From assembly GCA_022769285.1 (NCBI GenBank), contig JALEKD010000005.1:62001-126000 (forward strand): a DNA stretch of 64,000 nt, written 5' to 3'. The translations under genes were made by a program, and so were the position numbers. The notes beneath the pieces were generated by a model that worked only from the letters and a program-made list of their open reading frames with translations, made no database searches and had not been told where the DNA came from. Below, one piece after another: positions 9,447-19,874 of this stretch (within the stretch, counting starts at the first letter, position 1; the number at the start of each line of letters is the position of its first letter). This stretch comes from Prevotella sp. GTDB taxonomy: Bacteria > Bacteroidota > Bacteroidia > Bacteroidales > Bacteroidaceae.

Positions 9447-10244
9447 TTACTCTTCTATCTCGGATATGGAACGCGCCATGTTGCCAAGCAGGTTGCTGAT
9501 GGTCTCAAGCGGTGCATAGGCCACATAGCGCATGCACCGGCGTAGGTTGCGGAACAGGGCACGCGAATTGGTCTTGACAAAAATGGGCTTGTTGTCGCTT
9601 ACCTGCCACTCCTCGTACTCTCTGTCGCCATGGTGAAGCGAGCGGTTGAGCAGTTGGCGGGCAGCCGGTTCTACGCGATGGACAAAGGGTAGTTCGTCTT
9701 GCTCAAAACCGAAGCCGGTCATTAGAATACATCCCTGGAGCTGGGCGATACGCTGCAGGTGCAGCCGACTGAGCCACTGGTCTAACTTGACAAAGTCGGC
9801 GCGGTCGCCCCGGGTGCGTAGGAAGACACCCAGACGGAGTAGCTGGCGGATAGATACATCGCTGTTGAGCATGGTGGTGATACACGCGATAATGATGTCT
9901 AACAGCTCGAGTGTATCGACCGATGTATCTATGGCGTGTAGCTCATCGTGACGTATCGCCTCTAACCTATGGTTAAGCAGCCGGTTGGCCAGTGACGGCC
10001 GGGTTGCGCCCGGGGCCGATGGGGTAGGGGGCGGGCTTATGTTGAACAGCTCGCGAGGTATCTCTAAGCCCGTATCGTACTGATGGCTGCGTAGGCCCTT
10101 GGTTACCGTATCTTCTACGTGGCGGTCTATGGCCATAGCCATAAGTCGCCGCCACTTGTAGGGCGACATGGGCTCTACGGCCACAAACTCGTTGAGGCCG
10201 CCAGACCGTATCAGACTGAAAAAGTTACGTTCGATAATATCCAT
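9447..10244 (-). CDS. Hypothetical protein
   Basis: Long ORF; start overlaps the stop of the upstream NhaC gene; no recognised domain. Confidence 0.7.
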   Translation of the reverse strand: MDIIERNFFSLIRSGGLNEFVAVEPMSPYKWRRLMAMAIDRHVEDTVTKGLRSHQYDTGLEIPRELFNISPPPTPSAPGATRPSLANRLLNHRLEAIRHDELHAIDTSVDTLELLDIIIACITTMLNSDVSIRQLLRLGVFLRTRGDRADFVKLDQWLSRLHLQRIAQLQGCILMTGFGFEQDELPFVHRVEPAARQLLNRSLHHGDREYEEWQVSDNKPIFVKTNSRALFRNLRRCMRYVAYAPLETISNLLGNMARSISEIEE

Positions 10245-11527
10245 CAGCTGTACTTTTTAGGTAGTCGTAGCAATATGGCCGCTAAAGCAGACAGCCCTAT
10301 GCCCATGGGGTAATACAGGTAAGGTATTATCTGTACCGGACTGAGGTGAGCAAGTCCCGCGGCCAGCAGCATCTGTACTCCATAAGGAATAAGGCCCTGA
10401 ACCACGCACGAGAACGTGTCCAGGATAGAGGCGGCCTTGCGGTTGTCTACACCGAAGCGGTTGCCAATCTCGTGGGCAATGCCTCCCACGGTAAGTATGG
10501 CTACCGTGTTGTTAGCCGTACATAGGTTGACCAGGCTTACTAAGGTAGCTATCGACAGTTCGGCTCCCCGCTTGGAGTGTACTCGGCTGGTGAGCCTACT
10601 GATGAGGTACTCTATGCCCCCCATCTCACTGATGAGTTCGAGCAAGCCCCCCGCCATCATGGCTATGATGACCAGTTCGCCCATGCCCGTAATGCCCTGA
10701 CCCATGGCAGTAAGCCACCCGTACAGGTCGTAGGTGCCCTCTGCTATGCCTATGATGCAGCACAGCAGGATGCCTATGGTGAGAACCGCCATGACGTTCA
10801 TGCCCATGATGGCTATGATGAGGACGGCTATGTAAGGGATAATCTTGACCATGTCTATAGTCGGGATGTGGGTAGGAGCCTGTATGCCCTGACCCAGGAT
10901 GGTATATACGATGAGTAGCACTACGGCGGCGGGTGCCACGATAAGCGAGTTGACTCTGAACTTGTCACTCATCTTACAGCCCTGCGTCTGGGTGGCCACC
11001 ACGGTGGTGTCGGATATAAAAGAGAGGTTGTCGCCAAAGTAGGAGCCACCCACTATCACTGCCACCATCAGCGCTATGTTGGAGCCCGTATCGTGGGCTA
11101 TGCCAGCGGCTATAGGCACCAGGGCCACCACCGTTCCCACACTGGTACCGATGGAGATAGAGATAAAGCAGGCCGCTACGAACAGGCCCGGAAGCAGTAG
11201 GCTGGGTGGCAGGGTGTGCAGGGTCAGGCCTACTGTGGCGTCTATGCTACCCATGGCCTTGGCTGATGCGGCAAAGGCCCCGGCTAATACGTATATCCAC
11301 AGCATCAGCAACAGCCGGTTGGAGCCGGCACCGCGGCTGAAGGTGTCTATGCGTCGCTGGAGAGGCTGGCCGCCCGAAATACAGATGGCATAGATGCTGG
11401 CTATCATAAAGGCCACCGTGATGGGCACCTTGTAGAAATCGCCCGCGATGACTGACAGCACTAAGTAGAATACGATAAATACGATAAGCGGTGACAGGGC
11501 AAGTAAGCCTTTCTTATTACTAATCAT
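10244..11527 (-). CDS. Na+/H+ antiporter NhaC family protein
   Basis: Polytopic; SIGTSVGTVVALVPIAAGIA, GGSYFGDNLSFISDTTVVATQTQGC. Confidence 0.88.
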   Translation of the reverse strand: MISNKKGLLALSPLIVFIVFYLVLSVIAGDFYKVPITVAFMIASIYAICISGGQPLQRRIDTFSRGAGSNRLLLMLWIYVLAGAFAASAKAMGSIDATVGLTLHTLPPSLLLPGLFVAACFISISIGTSVGTVVALVPIAAGIAHDTGSNIALMVAVIVGGSYFGDNLSFISDTTVVATQTQGCKMSDKFRVNSLIVAPAAVVLLIVYTILGQGIQAPTHIPTIDMVKIIPYIAVLIIAIMGMNVMAVLTIGILLCCIIGIAEGTYDLYGWLTAMGQGITGMGELVIIAMMAGGLLELISEMGGIEYLISRLTSRVHSKRGAELSIATLVSLVNLCTANNTVAILTVGGIAHEIGNRFGVDNRKAASILDTFSCVVQGLIPYGVQMLLAAGLAHLSPVQIIPYLYYPMGIGLSALAAILLRLPKKYS

Positions 11528-11586
11528 ATTGATGGACTGATAATGGGCGGCGGGCGGTGACTGTAAGCTGCCCGCTTCCCTATACA

Positions 11587-12657
11587 TTATTTATAAGTGC
11601 GTTGGTAGAAATCCATGTTCTCGCGGGTGATGAGCTCGATAGGCATGTAGTTGACGGGAGGCACATCCTTCTTGAGAACGATAGCGTTAAAGAGCGCTTC
11701 GAGGCAGAGGTACCCCTGCATGTAAGCATGCTGGGCGATGAGGAACGAGATAGTTCCCTCGCGCAGGCACATAGCATTCTTGTTGACCATATCGTAACCC
11801 ATAATCTGCGTGTTGGTACGGTGGGAGAGGAGGAGGTAGTCGCCGATGATGTGAGCCTTTGAGTTGAAGGTAATGCAGTGGTGTACATCAGGGTGCCGGT
11901 CGAAGAAACAGTCCAGCAGGTGTGTGTAGAGCTTGTCATCGTCGTGGATGTCGATAGGCATATCCAGCGTGCAGATATGGATATGGGGATAGCGTTTTTC
12001 CATATAACTGCGGAAGCCCACTTCGCGGTTCTCTTGCTGGCGGCTTATCACCTTGCCGTCCTTGACCAGGCGGGTTATGGCAATCTCTTTCTCGTTATGG
12101 GCTATCAGCATCAGTATCTTAGCGGCAAAGTAGCCACTACAGAACGAGTCCTGCCCGAAGAAAGCCAGTGGATTGAGTTCTGGGATGAACGAGTCGAGCA
12201 GTACGAAGGGTATGCCCAGACCGTGCAGGCGCTCGGTAAAGGCCCGGGTGGTCTTGATAGCCGCCGGGACGATGATGATACCGTCGGGCTTGGTGTTCAG
12301 GCAGTGGCGGCATTGCTGGACAAACGACTCGTTAGAGAACCGGTCGTAATAGATAATGTGGAGGTGCAGGTGGAAGTCGCGTCGGGCTTCGCAGGCTTTG
12401 ACACAGCCTTCGGCTATCTCCTCCCAGTAAGCCTCGGACTCGAACTGGGGCATCATAAGGATAAAGGTGTACTGCTTATTGCGGGCCAGCGCGCTGGCAT
12501 ACATGTTGGCGCGGTAGTCCATTTCCCTTAGGGCTTCCTCAACCTTCTCTCTGGCCGTCTGCGAAACGTTGGGCCGGCCGTGTAGCACCCTGTCTACGGT
12601 TCCGGCCGAAACCCCAGCCCGTGCAGCTATGTCTTTTATTCTTATCTTCTCTGCCAT
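11587..12657 (-). CDS. LacI family transcriptional regulator
   Basis: IRIKDIAARAGVSAGTVDRVLHGRPNVSQTAREKVEEAL plus periplasmic-binding-like domain. Confidence 0.93.
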   Translation of the reverse strand: MAEKIRIKDIAARAGVSAGTVDRVLHGRPNVSQTAREKVEEALREMDYRANMYASALARNKQYTFILMMPQFESEAYWEEIAEGCVKACEARRDFHLHLHIIYYDRFSNESFVQQCRHCLNTKPDGIIIVPAAIKTTRAFTERLHGLGIPFVLLDSFIPELNPLAFFGQDSFCSGYFAAKILMLIAHNEKEIAITRLVKDGKVISRQQENREVGFRSYMEKRYPHIHICTLDMPIDIHDDDKLYTHLLDCFFDRHPDVHHCITFNSKAHIIGDYLLLSHRTNTQIMGYDMVNKNAMCLREGTISFLIAQHAYMQGYLCLEALFNAIVLKKDVPPVNYMPIELITRENMDFYQRTYK

Positions 12658-12674
12658 TATCTTATAAATCGCTG

Positions 12675-12682
12675 CAAAAATA
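12675..12682 (-). promoter_or_regulatory. -7 box of the LacI-family regulator promoter
   Basis: Minus strand TATTTTTG (TAnnTTTG). Confidence 0.45.
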
Positions 12683-12778
12683 GTAATAATTAATTAATAG
12701 AGTGAAAGCACAGCCATAATTTTAAAGCCCGTTGTCATTTTTTTCTTGAATTTGTTTCCCCATTATAGAAATAATGAT

Positions 12779-12786
12779 TACTTTTG
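12779..12786 (+). promoter_or_regulatory. -7 box (TACTTTTG) of the kdgK-eda promoter
   Basis: TAnnTTTG match 42 bp upstream of the kdgK start, in the divergent intergenic region with lacI. Confidence 0.55.
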
Positions 12787-12828
12787 TTCATAAAAACAAG
12801 GTAATTAATCTATTTAAAGCATTAGAAA

Positions 12829-13854
12829 ATGGCAAAAATTGTAACAATGGGCGAGATAATGCTAAGACTCTCTTCTCCTGGACAGAAACGTTTTGTTCAG
12901 AGTGAGTACTTCGATGTGGTTTACGGTGGAGGAGAGGCCAACGTAGCGGTAAGCTGTGCCAACTATGGCCACGACGCTTACTTTGTTAGCAAGCTGCCCG
13001 CCCATGAGATTGGCCAGTGTGCACTCAATGCTCTGCGCAGATTTGGTGTACATTGTGACTATGTAGCCCGTGGTGGCAACCGTTTGGGTATTTACTATCT
13101 GGAGAGTGGCGCTTCGATGCGTCCGTCAAAGGTAATATATGACAGGGCCGGTAGTTCGATGGCTGAGGCTGATGCCGCAGACTTCGATTTCGACACCATA
13201 ATGAGCGATGCCGATTGGTTCCACTGGAGTGGTATCACCCCGGCCATCAGCGACAAGGCTGCTGAGCTTACCCGTCTGGCCTGTGAGGCTGCCAAGCGTC
13301 ACGGGGTAACCGTGAGCTGCGACCTGAACTTCCGTAAGAAGCTCTGGACATCCGAGAAGGCACAGAGCATTATGAAGCCGCTGATGAAGTATGTAGACGT
13401 GTGCATCGGAAACGAGGAGGATGCCAAGCTGTGCCTGGGCTTTGTGCCCGAGGCCAATGTGGAGAAAGGCGAGACCGCTGCCGAGGGTTATTATGGCATC
13501 TTCAAGGGTATGATGAAGGAGTTTGGCTTCAAGTATGTAGTAAGTACGCTGCGCGAGAGCCTCTCGGCTTCGCACAATGGATGGAAGGCGCTGAGCTATG
13601 ATGGCAAGGATTTCTACAAAAGTAAGCACTATGACATCCTGCCTATCATCGACCGTGTGGGCGGTGGCGACTCGTTCTCGGGTGGCCTCATCCATGGTCT
13701 TATTACTTATAATGGCGACCAGGCTAAGGCGCTTGAGTTTGCTGTAGCTGCCTCAGCGCTGAAGCATACTATCCCCGGCGACTTTAATATGGTAAGCAAG
13801 GAAGAGGTTGAGAACCTGGCCGGTGGCGACGCTTCTGGCCGTGTTCAGAGATAA
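12829..13854 (+). CDS. kdgK: 2-keto-3-deoxygluconate kinase (PfkB family sugar kinase)
   Basis: PfkB kinase motifs ([32 protein letters not shown]); adjacent to eda. Confidence 0.88.
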   Translation: MAKIVTMGEIMLRLSSPGQKRFVQSEYFDVVYGGGEANVAVSCANYGHDAYFVSKLPAHEIGQCALNALRRFGVHCDYVARGGNRLGIYYLESGASMRPSKVIYDRAGSSMAEADAADFDFDTIMSDADWFHWSGITPAISDKAAELTRLACEAAKRHGVTVSCDLNFRKKLWTSEKAQSIMKPLMKYVDVCIGNEEDAKLCLGFVPEANVEKGETAAEGYYGIFKGMMKEFGFKYVVSTLRESLSASHNGWKALSYDGKDFYKSKHYDILPIIDRVGGGDSFSGGLIHGLITYNGDQAKALEFAVAASALKHTIPGDFNMVSKEEVENLAGGDASGRVQR

Positions 13855-13865
13855 TATCATCAATT

Positions 13866-14537
13866 ATGGCAAGATTTAACAAAGTACAAGTCATACAGGC
13901 CATGCGCGCAACGGGCATGGTTCCTGTATTTTTCAATAGCGACATCGAGGTCTGCAAGCATGTCATCGGCGCTTGCTATACCGGTGGTGTACGCGTGTTT
14001 GAGTTCACGAACCGTGGCGACTTCGCCCATGAGGTTTTCGGAGAACTGAGTAAATGGGTGGCCACGGCTTGCCCCGAAATGATACTGGGTGCGGGAACTG
14101 TACTGGATGCTGCCACGGCAGCCCTGTACATGCAGTTGGGCGCCAACTTTATCGTGGGCCCCAACTTCAACCCCGAGATAGCAACCGTGTGTAACCGCCG
14201 ACTCGTACCGTACAGCCCTGGCTGCGGATCGGTAAGCGAGATAAGCAACGCGCAGGCTGCTGGCTGCGACGTGACCAAGGTGTTCCCCGCAGGTAATGTG
14301 GGTGGCCCCTCATTTGTCAAGAATGTGATGGCCCCGCTGCGCTGGAGCAACATCATGGTTACCGGTGCAGTAAGCCCCGAGGAAGAGAATCTCACCGCAT
14401 GGATTAAGAGCGGTGTGCTCTGCGTGGGCATGGGCAGCAAGCTCTTCCCCAAGGATGTAGTGGCTGCTGGCAACTGGCAGGCTATAACCGATAAGTGTGT
14501 AGAGGCTCTGGGCTATATCGCCAAAGCCCGCGGCTGA
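13866..14537 (+). CDS. eda: 2-dehydro-3-deoxyphosphogluconate (KDPG) aldolase
   Basis: [62 protein letters not shown]. Confidence 0.92.
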   Translation: MARFNKVQVIQAMRATGMVPVFFNSDIEVCKHVIGACYTGGVRVFEFTNRGDFAHEVFGELSKWVATACPEMILGAGTVLDAATAALYMQLGANFIVGPNFNPEIATVCNRRLVPYSPGCGSVSEISNAQAAGCDVTKVFPAGNVGGPSFVKNVMAPLRWSNIMVTGAVSPEEENLTAWIKSGVLCVGMGSKLFPKDVVAAGNWQAITDKCVEALGYIAKARG

Positions 14538-14581
14538 TAGACAGAAGAAATAAGTAACAGGCTATAAGATGACATGATACT

Positions 14582-17500
14582 ATGATGTGTAGTCATAAGT
14601 TTGGTGCTTATAGTCTGTGGTATTCTATTAACAAAGGCTTCACGATACTTGTTGCAGGTATCTGGAGCCTTTTTTGTGTTTGTGGGTGCCAGGATCATCA
14701 CGGTGAGGTCGACAGGTTGAACGAGTTGTCGTATGACTATCATTACCGCAACCTGGACTCCACCCGTGTCTATGCAGAGCGTGCCCTGCGTAAGGCTGAC
14801 AGCTACGATGCCGGCCGGGCCGAAGCCCTTAATAACCTGGCTTTTGTCAGCATGGCCCGTATGGACTACGACCGGGTTACTACACTCATCGGGCAGTTGA
14901 ATCATGTTACCGACAACCAGGTTGAGCTGCTCGTGGCCGATGTCCAGCTCATGCGTCTCTGCCAACGCGAGTCGCATAACAAGGACTTCTATACTTACCG
15001 TGAGCGAGCCATACGTCGCATGCGCCGCATTGACGAGGAGCGCGACCTGCTCAATGCCCATCAGCGCCGCCGTATGGCCTATGCTTACTCTGAATTCTAT
15101 ATCGTTGCTTCTGTCTATTTCTATTATGTGGGATTGGCCGACCAGTCGCGCGAAGAGTTGAGCCGTCTGGCCAATAGTGACTATCTGGAGCAGGATACTG
15201 TCCAACTGCTCAATTACCTTTACAATGTCGGTTCTGGCGGCATCATCCAGGCCCCTACTACGGCTCAGGTCTATCAGGAAGAGTTTGAGCAGCTTATCCG
15301 CTGTTACCTCCTGGCCTGCCAGCAGCATATCCCGTTCTTTGAGGCCCAGTCTATGCAGGGCCTGAGCGAGCATCTGCGTACAGCCTCCATGCGTCGCCGT
15401 CTGATAGCCGACAATCCCCCGGCCATAGACATACTCAATGTCGATGATATGCCTGACTCGCTCTTGGCCGGCAACTTGGCCCTGCGGGCCCTCCATATCT
15501 TCCAGCAGTATGGCGATGTCTATCAGATATCTGGCTCATATCGTACCTTAGCCGAGTGTTACTGGGAGTTGCACGATTACCGTTCCTCACTCATCTGTTT
15601 GCAGCAGATACTAACCGCTGACACTGTTATACAGCGCGCACCAGACCTTGTAGCCTCTATACGGGAGCAGCTGTCGTTGGCCTATTCGGCCATTGATGAT
15701 AAGCCGAACAGCGATTACAACCGAAATATCTACTTGGACATGCAGGAGCAAACCCGCCAGGACAGGCAGCTTGAGGCCAGAGCTGAGCAGTTGGGCAAGT
15801 CGTCCGAGCAGTTAAACATTATGATAGCGGCCATCATTTTCCTAATAGCCTTTGCCGTCACCCTGTTGGTGGTGCTCGACATCAAGCGGCGCCGTAATGA
15901 CCGCCGCATGTCGGTAGACCGACTGCTGGAACCTCTGCGCCAGTGGAAAACCCTCAATGAGCAGCATATTGCCAGCCAGGAGGAAGAACACGAGGAGATA
16001 GCAGAGCAGACACAATTGGCGCAGTTGCATTTGCAACAGAATAGGGAGCGCTATTTGGAGCAGCGGGCCAAGTTGGCCCTGGTTACCAGTATCACTCCAT
16101 TCATAGACCGTATCTTGCATGAAGTGCAGATGCTTAGGCGCGATGATGGAAGTACTGCGGGCAAGGCCGTGCGCCAAGAGCGTATCGCCTACATTACCGA
16201 GCTGACCGACAAGATTAACGACTACAACGCAGTACTGACTGACTGGATACGGCTGCGCCAAGGCGAGATTCACCTGCATATCGAGAGCTTCGCCTTGCAA
16301 GGCTTGTTTGACATAGTGGCCAAGGGCAAGATGGGATTTCGGTTGAAGGGACTTACCCTGATAGTTAAGCCCACGGATGCAGTGGTCAAGGCCGACAGGA
16401 CGCTTACCCTGTTTATGCTGAATACACTGGCCGATAACGCTCGGAAGTTCACCCCAAGTGGGGGAACGGTCACTATCGAGGCCGAGGGCTATGCCAGCTA
16501 TGTAGAGATAAGCATTAGCGATACGGGGATAGGCATGAGCGAGGAGCAGATGGCCCATATTTTTGACCATAAGCCCATCTCTGATACCCAGGACAATATA
16601 CAGGAAGGCAAAAGCCATGGCTTCGGATTGATGAACTGCAAGGGCATCATCGAGAAGTACAAGAAGATAAGCCAGGTCTTTGCCCCGTGTGCCATTGGGG
16701 CTGAGAGTCAGGGGAACGGAAGCCGCTTCTGGTTCCGCTTGCCCCGCGGCATCGTCCGCCTGCTCCTTGTGCTGCTTGCCGTGGGCTATGGCAACCAGAC
16801 CCATGCCGACAGCTGTCAGCAGAAGAGCCAGCGCTATGCTGACTCTACCTATTATTATAATATAGCAGGCCGGTACCATCGTACCCTGCAGATGGCCGAT
16901 AGCTGTGTGTACTATCTTAACCGCCATTATGTCGAATTGGTACACGGCCGTGGTAGCCACGATACGATGAGCCTCTACGATGCCCGTCATGTAGAGCCCG
17001 CCGAACTACGTTGGTTCCGCCGCGGTGTCAGAGCCGACTATGCGGTTATTCTGAACATGCGCAACGAGGTGGCTGTGGCTGCCTTGGCCCTCCATAAGTG
17101 GTCGCTGTATGGCTACAACAATAAGGCTTACACCCAGTTGTTCCGAGAGCGTAGTGCTGACACCACTTTGGGCAACTACGTGCGGGTCATGCAGAAATCG
17201 GAGACCAACAAGAATGTTGCCATAATCCTATTGGTGCTGCTGTTGATACTGCTTTTCCCCGCTTATTACTTCTTCTACTATCGTTATCGGCTCATGTACC
17301 GTTTTTGTCTGGAGCGTATTCAGCAGATTAACCAAGTGCTGCTTAGCGATAGTACTCCCCAGGACAAGCTACAGCACATCCACGACCTGTGGGATAGCCG
17401 TCGGCTGCTGTTCGACCATCGCTTTGATGTCCTGGAGTCGCTTGTCAGTCAGATAGGCAGCGCCCTGCGGCAGCAGATACGCTTTGACAAACAGCAACGT

Positions 17501-18127
17501 AATAGTATCGAACTTGAACGCGATGAGCTCAACCGCCGGCAGTACGAGAATGGTCGCCTGCATATCAGTAACAGCGTACTCGACAACTGTCTCTCTACTC
17601 TGAAGCACGAAACCATGTACTATCCGTCGCGTATCCGCCAGCTGGTCGATGCCCGCCCATTAGACCAGCAAGCCCTTGAGGAGGTGGTGGCTTACTATAA
17701 GGCGCTGTACAGCATACTCAGTGCCCAGGCCATGCGCCAGACCGAAGGTGCCATACGTATTGACCGCGCCATGTGGCTCTTGCTGATAGAGGTGCTCAAG
17801 AGCCATAATGGCGGAGCGGTTACCTGGACCGTACTGCGGCGCGATGCTCATTACATCATAGTCACGGTTCCGCTGCCCGGTCTCAGTCTGACCCCTGTGC
17901 AGTGTCGCCAGTTGTTTACTCCGGCCACGGTAGACGTACGCTTCCTGTTGTGCCGGCAAATCATACGCGAGTTGGGCGAGAACACCCACGCTCGCGCTTG
18001 CGGCATTGAGGCGGTACCGGCCGAGCAGGGCATCGTGGTCAACATGGTGGTTCCCGCGGATACCGCGTTCTTCACCGAAGTTCACCAGAACCCTCACGGG
18101 AAGGCAGGTAACAATCATGAAAATTAA
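14582..18127 (+). CDS. Large hybrid sensor histidine kinase-like protein (resembles DUF5112/DUF5113 proteins)
   Basis: N-terminal signal/repeat sensor, TM, HATPase motifs NTLADNARKFTPSGG and DTGIGMS, a second signal-like TM, a second sensor plus TM, then LKHETMYYPSRIRQL. Confidence 0.8.
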   Translation: MMCSHKFGAYSLWYSINKGFTILVAGIWSLFCVCGCQDHHGEVDRLNELSYDYHYRNLDSTRVYAERALRKADSYDAGRAEALNNLAFVSMARMDYDRVTTLIGQLNHVTDNQVELLVADVQLMRLCQRESHNKDFYTYRERAIRRMRRIDEERDLLNAHQRRRMAYAYSEFYIVASVYFYYVGLADQSREELSRLANSDYLEQDTVQLLNYLYNVGSGGIIQAPTTAQVYQEEFEQLIRCYLLACQQHIPFFEAQSMQGLSEHLRTASMRRRLIADNPPAIDILNVDDMPDSLLAGNLALRALHIFQQYGDVYQISGSYRTLAECYWELHDYRSSLICLQQILTADTVIQRAPDLVASIREQLSLAYSAIDDKPNSDYNRNIYLDMQEQTRQDRQLEARAEQLGKSSEQLNIMIAAIIFLIAFAVTLLVVLDIKRRRNDRRMSVDRLLEPLRQWKTLNEQHIASQEEEHEEIAEQTQLAQLHLQQNRERYLEQRAKLALVTSITPFIDRILHEVQMLRRDDGSTAGKAVRQERIAYITELTDKINDYNAVLTDWIRLRQGEIHLHIESFALQGLFDIVAKGKMGFRLKGLTLIVKPTDAVVKADRTLTLFMLNTLADNARKFTPSGGTVTIEAEGYASYVEISISDTGIGMSEEQMAHIFDHKPISDTQDNIQEGKSHGFGLMNCKGIIEKYKKISQVFAPCAIGAESQGNGSRFWFRLPRGIVRLLLVLLAVGYGNQTHADSCQQKSQRYADSTYYYNIAGRYHRTLQMADSCVYYLNRHYVELVHGRGSHDTMSLYDARHVEPAELRWFRRGVRADYAVILNMRNEVAVAALALHKWSLYGYNNKAYTQLFRERSADTTLGNYVRVMQKSETNKNVAIILLVLLLILLFPAYYFFYYRYRLMYRFCLERIQQINQVLLSDSTPQDKLQHIHDLWDSRRLLFDHRFDVLESLVSQIGSALRQQIRFDKQQRNSIELERDELNRRQYENGRLHISNSVLDNCLSTLKHETMYYPSRIRQLVDARPLDQQALEEVVAYYKALYSILSAQAMRQTEGAIRIDRAMWLLLIEVLKSHNGGAVTWTVLRRDAHYIIVTVPLPGLSLTPVQCRQLFTPATVDVRFLLCRQIIRELGENTHARACGIEAVPAEQGIVVNMVVPADTAFFTEVHQNPHGKAGNNHEN

Positions 18128-18140
18128 ACAAATAACAGAT

Positions 18141-18866
18141 ATGGAAAAATTCAAAGTAGTAATAGTAGAAGATGTACCCCTGGAGCTCAAGGGCACAGAG
18201 GGCATATTCCGAAATGAGATACCCGAGGCCGAGATTATCGGTACCGCCGACAACGAGCAGGCTTACTTTAAGTTGATGAAGCAGCAGCAGCCCGACCTTG
18301 TACTGCTCGACCTGGGCCTTGGCGGTTCCACCACCGTGGGTGTTGAGATATGCCGGTACACTAAGGAGAATTATCCGCAGGTTAAGGTGCTTATCTTTAC
18401 GGGCGAAATCCTCAACGAGAAACTTTGGGTCGACGTGCTCGATGCGGGTTGCGATGGCATTATCCTGAAGAGTGGCGAGCTGCTTACCCGTGGTGATGTG
18501 GCCAGTTGCATGAGCGGCAAGCGCATGGTCTTCAACCAGCCCATTCTGGAGAAGATAGTCGAGCGGTTTAAACAGAGTGTCGGCAGTTGCCTGATGCGTC
18601 AGGAGGCGCTGGTCGACTATGAGATAGATGAGTACGATGAGCGTTTCCTTCGCCATCTGGCCCTGGGCTACACTAAAGAACAGATTACCGCCCTGCGTGG
18701 TATGCCTTTCGGAGTCAAGAGCCTTGAGAAGCGGCAGAATGAGCTTGTCCAGAAACTTTTTCCACAGGGCAATGGTGGTATGAGCGTCAACGCCACCCGT
18801 CTGGTGGTGCGCGCGCTGGAACTTCGTATCCTTGACATCGACAACTTGCGTCCCGATGAAGAATAG
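18141..18866 (+). CDS. Response regulator, receiver plus C-terminal HTH-like domain
   Basis: FKVVIVEDVPLELKG, LVLLDLGLGG phospho-Asp, GIILKSGE Lys; directly follows the kinase. Confidence 0.85.
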   Translation: MEKFKVVIVEDVPLELKGTEGIFRNEIPEAEIIGTADNEQAYFKLMKQQQPDLVLLDLGLGGSTTVGVEICRYTKENYPQVKVLIFTGEILNEKLWVDVLDAGCDGIILKSGELLTRGDVASCMSGKRMVFNQPILEKIVERFKQSVGSCLMRQEALVDYEIDEYDERFLRHLALGYTKEQITALRGMPFGVKSLEKRQNELVQKLFPQGNGGMSVNATRLVVRALELRILDIDNLRPDEE

Positions 18867-19446
18867 TCTGCCCCGTATAGCCCTGGTGCTCTGCGTGCTG
18901 TGGGTAGTGCTGGTATTGCTGTCGTGGGTGCTTACTGCCGTGATGCCCAACATAGCTATGCGCTCCCTGCTCAGTGCCGAGGGCATACGCTGGTTCTTTG
19001 GCCACTTCACCCAGTCATTGGCCACGCCGCTATTGGTATGGTTAGTGCTGGGCCTCATAGCCTGTGGAACCCTGCGGGCCAGCGGCTTGCTTGCCCTGAG
19101 GCGCCCGTTAGGCTTCCGCGAACGTTTTGCCCTGCGGGTTGTGGCTGCCGAGGGAGCCGTCGTGGTGGTGATCATGCTCCTGCTTACCATGTTGCCCCAG
19201 GCCATATTGTTGAGTGCTACGGGGGGGCTGATGCACAGCAGCTTTGTACACAGCCTGGTACCAGTGGCGTGCTTTACCTTTACGGCCATGTCTGTTACCT
19301 ACGGGGTTACCGTGGGCCGGCTACACGGGCTGGCAGACATCTTTGGTGCTATGGTGTCGGGTTTTAACAAGGCCGGTGTTTTCTTTGTCTTCTACATCCT
19401 GATAGCCGGCTTTTACCGCTCGGTGGTCTTTGTCTTTATATTTTAG
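18856..19446 (+). CDS. Small polytopic membrane protein (weak resemblance to an AbgT-type transporter fragment)
   Basis: Four to five hydrophobic segments; start overlaps the response regulator stop by 11 nt. Confidence 0.55.
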   Translation: MKNSLPRIALVLCVLWVVLVLLSWVLTAVMPNIAMRSLLSAEGIRWFFGHFTQSLATPLLVWLVLGLIACGTLRASGLLALRRPLGFRERFALRVVAAEGAVVVVIMLLLTMLPQAILLSATGGLMHSSFVHSLVPVACFTFTAMSVTYGVTVGRLHGLADIFGAMVSGFNKAGVFFVFYILIAGFYRSVVFVFIF

Positions 19447-19522
19447 GCGATTTCTGATACAAATATAGGTTGTACAGACAAAAAATACAGCTTTAAAGAG
19501 GGATGAATTGGCCGTTTTTTGT

Positions 19523-19530
19523 TAATTTTG
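19523..19530 (+). promoter_or_regulatory. -7 box (TAATTTTG) for the 71-aa small protein gene
   Basis: TAnnTTTG match 29 bp upstream of ATG 19560. Confidence 0.5.
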
Positions 19531-19559
19531 CAAATAGAACGAAATAGAAAGCATAAGAT

Positions 19560-19775
19560 ATGAACGCACTTATTGGAATTTTAGCATTAGTAGTGCTGGC
19601 CCTCGTAGGTTGGGCTGTAGCAGAGTTTAAGAACAGATACTTCGGTTACACCGTTTCTGAGGAGGAGATAGAGGCCGCTCATCACGAGGCAGCCCACCGT
19701 AGTCCCGATGGTACCGAGATGAATATCAAGGACGTTATCAAGACCATCAGCACTAAGGGGTATAAGTCTGTCTGA
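19560..19775 (+). CDS. Small single-TM protein, 71 aa
   Basis: MNALIGILALVVLALVGWAVAEFKNRYFGYTVSEEEIEAAHHEAAHRSP...; own promoter box and downstream terminator. Confidence 0.7.
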   Translation: MNALIGILALVVLALVGWAVAEFKNRYFGYTVSEEEIEAAHHEAAHRSPDGTEMNIKDVIKTISTKGYKSV

Positions 19776-19809
19776 CCTCACGGTGTAGCTTGTTGTGGTT
19801 CCTAATAAG

Positions 19810-19848
19810 ATAGGGCAAGGTCGTACGATATGTACAGCCTTGCCCTAT
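19810..19848. terminator. Bidirectional intrinsic terminator
   Basis: ATAGGGCAAGG-loop-CCTTGCCCTAT followed by TTT. Confidence 0.85.
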
Positions 19849-19874
19849 TTGTGTATAGTGGCTTGCCTGCGTGT

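Noticed and set aside
15842-16990. 382-aa minus-strand ORF
   Set aside because: Antisense within the sensor kinase gene; arises from GC-rich codon bias.
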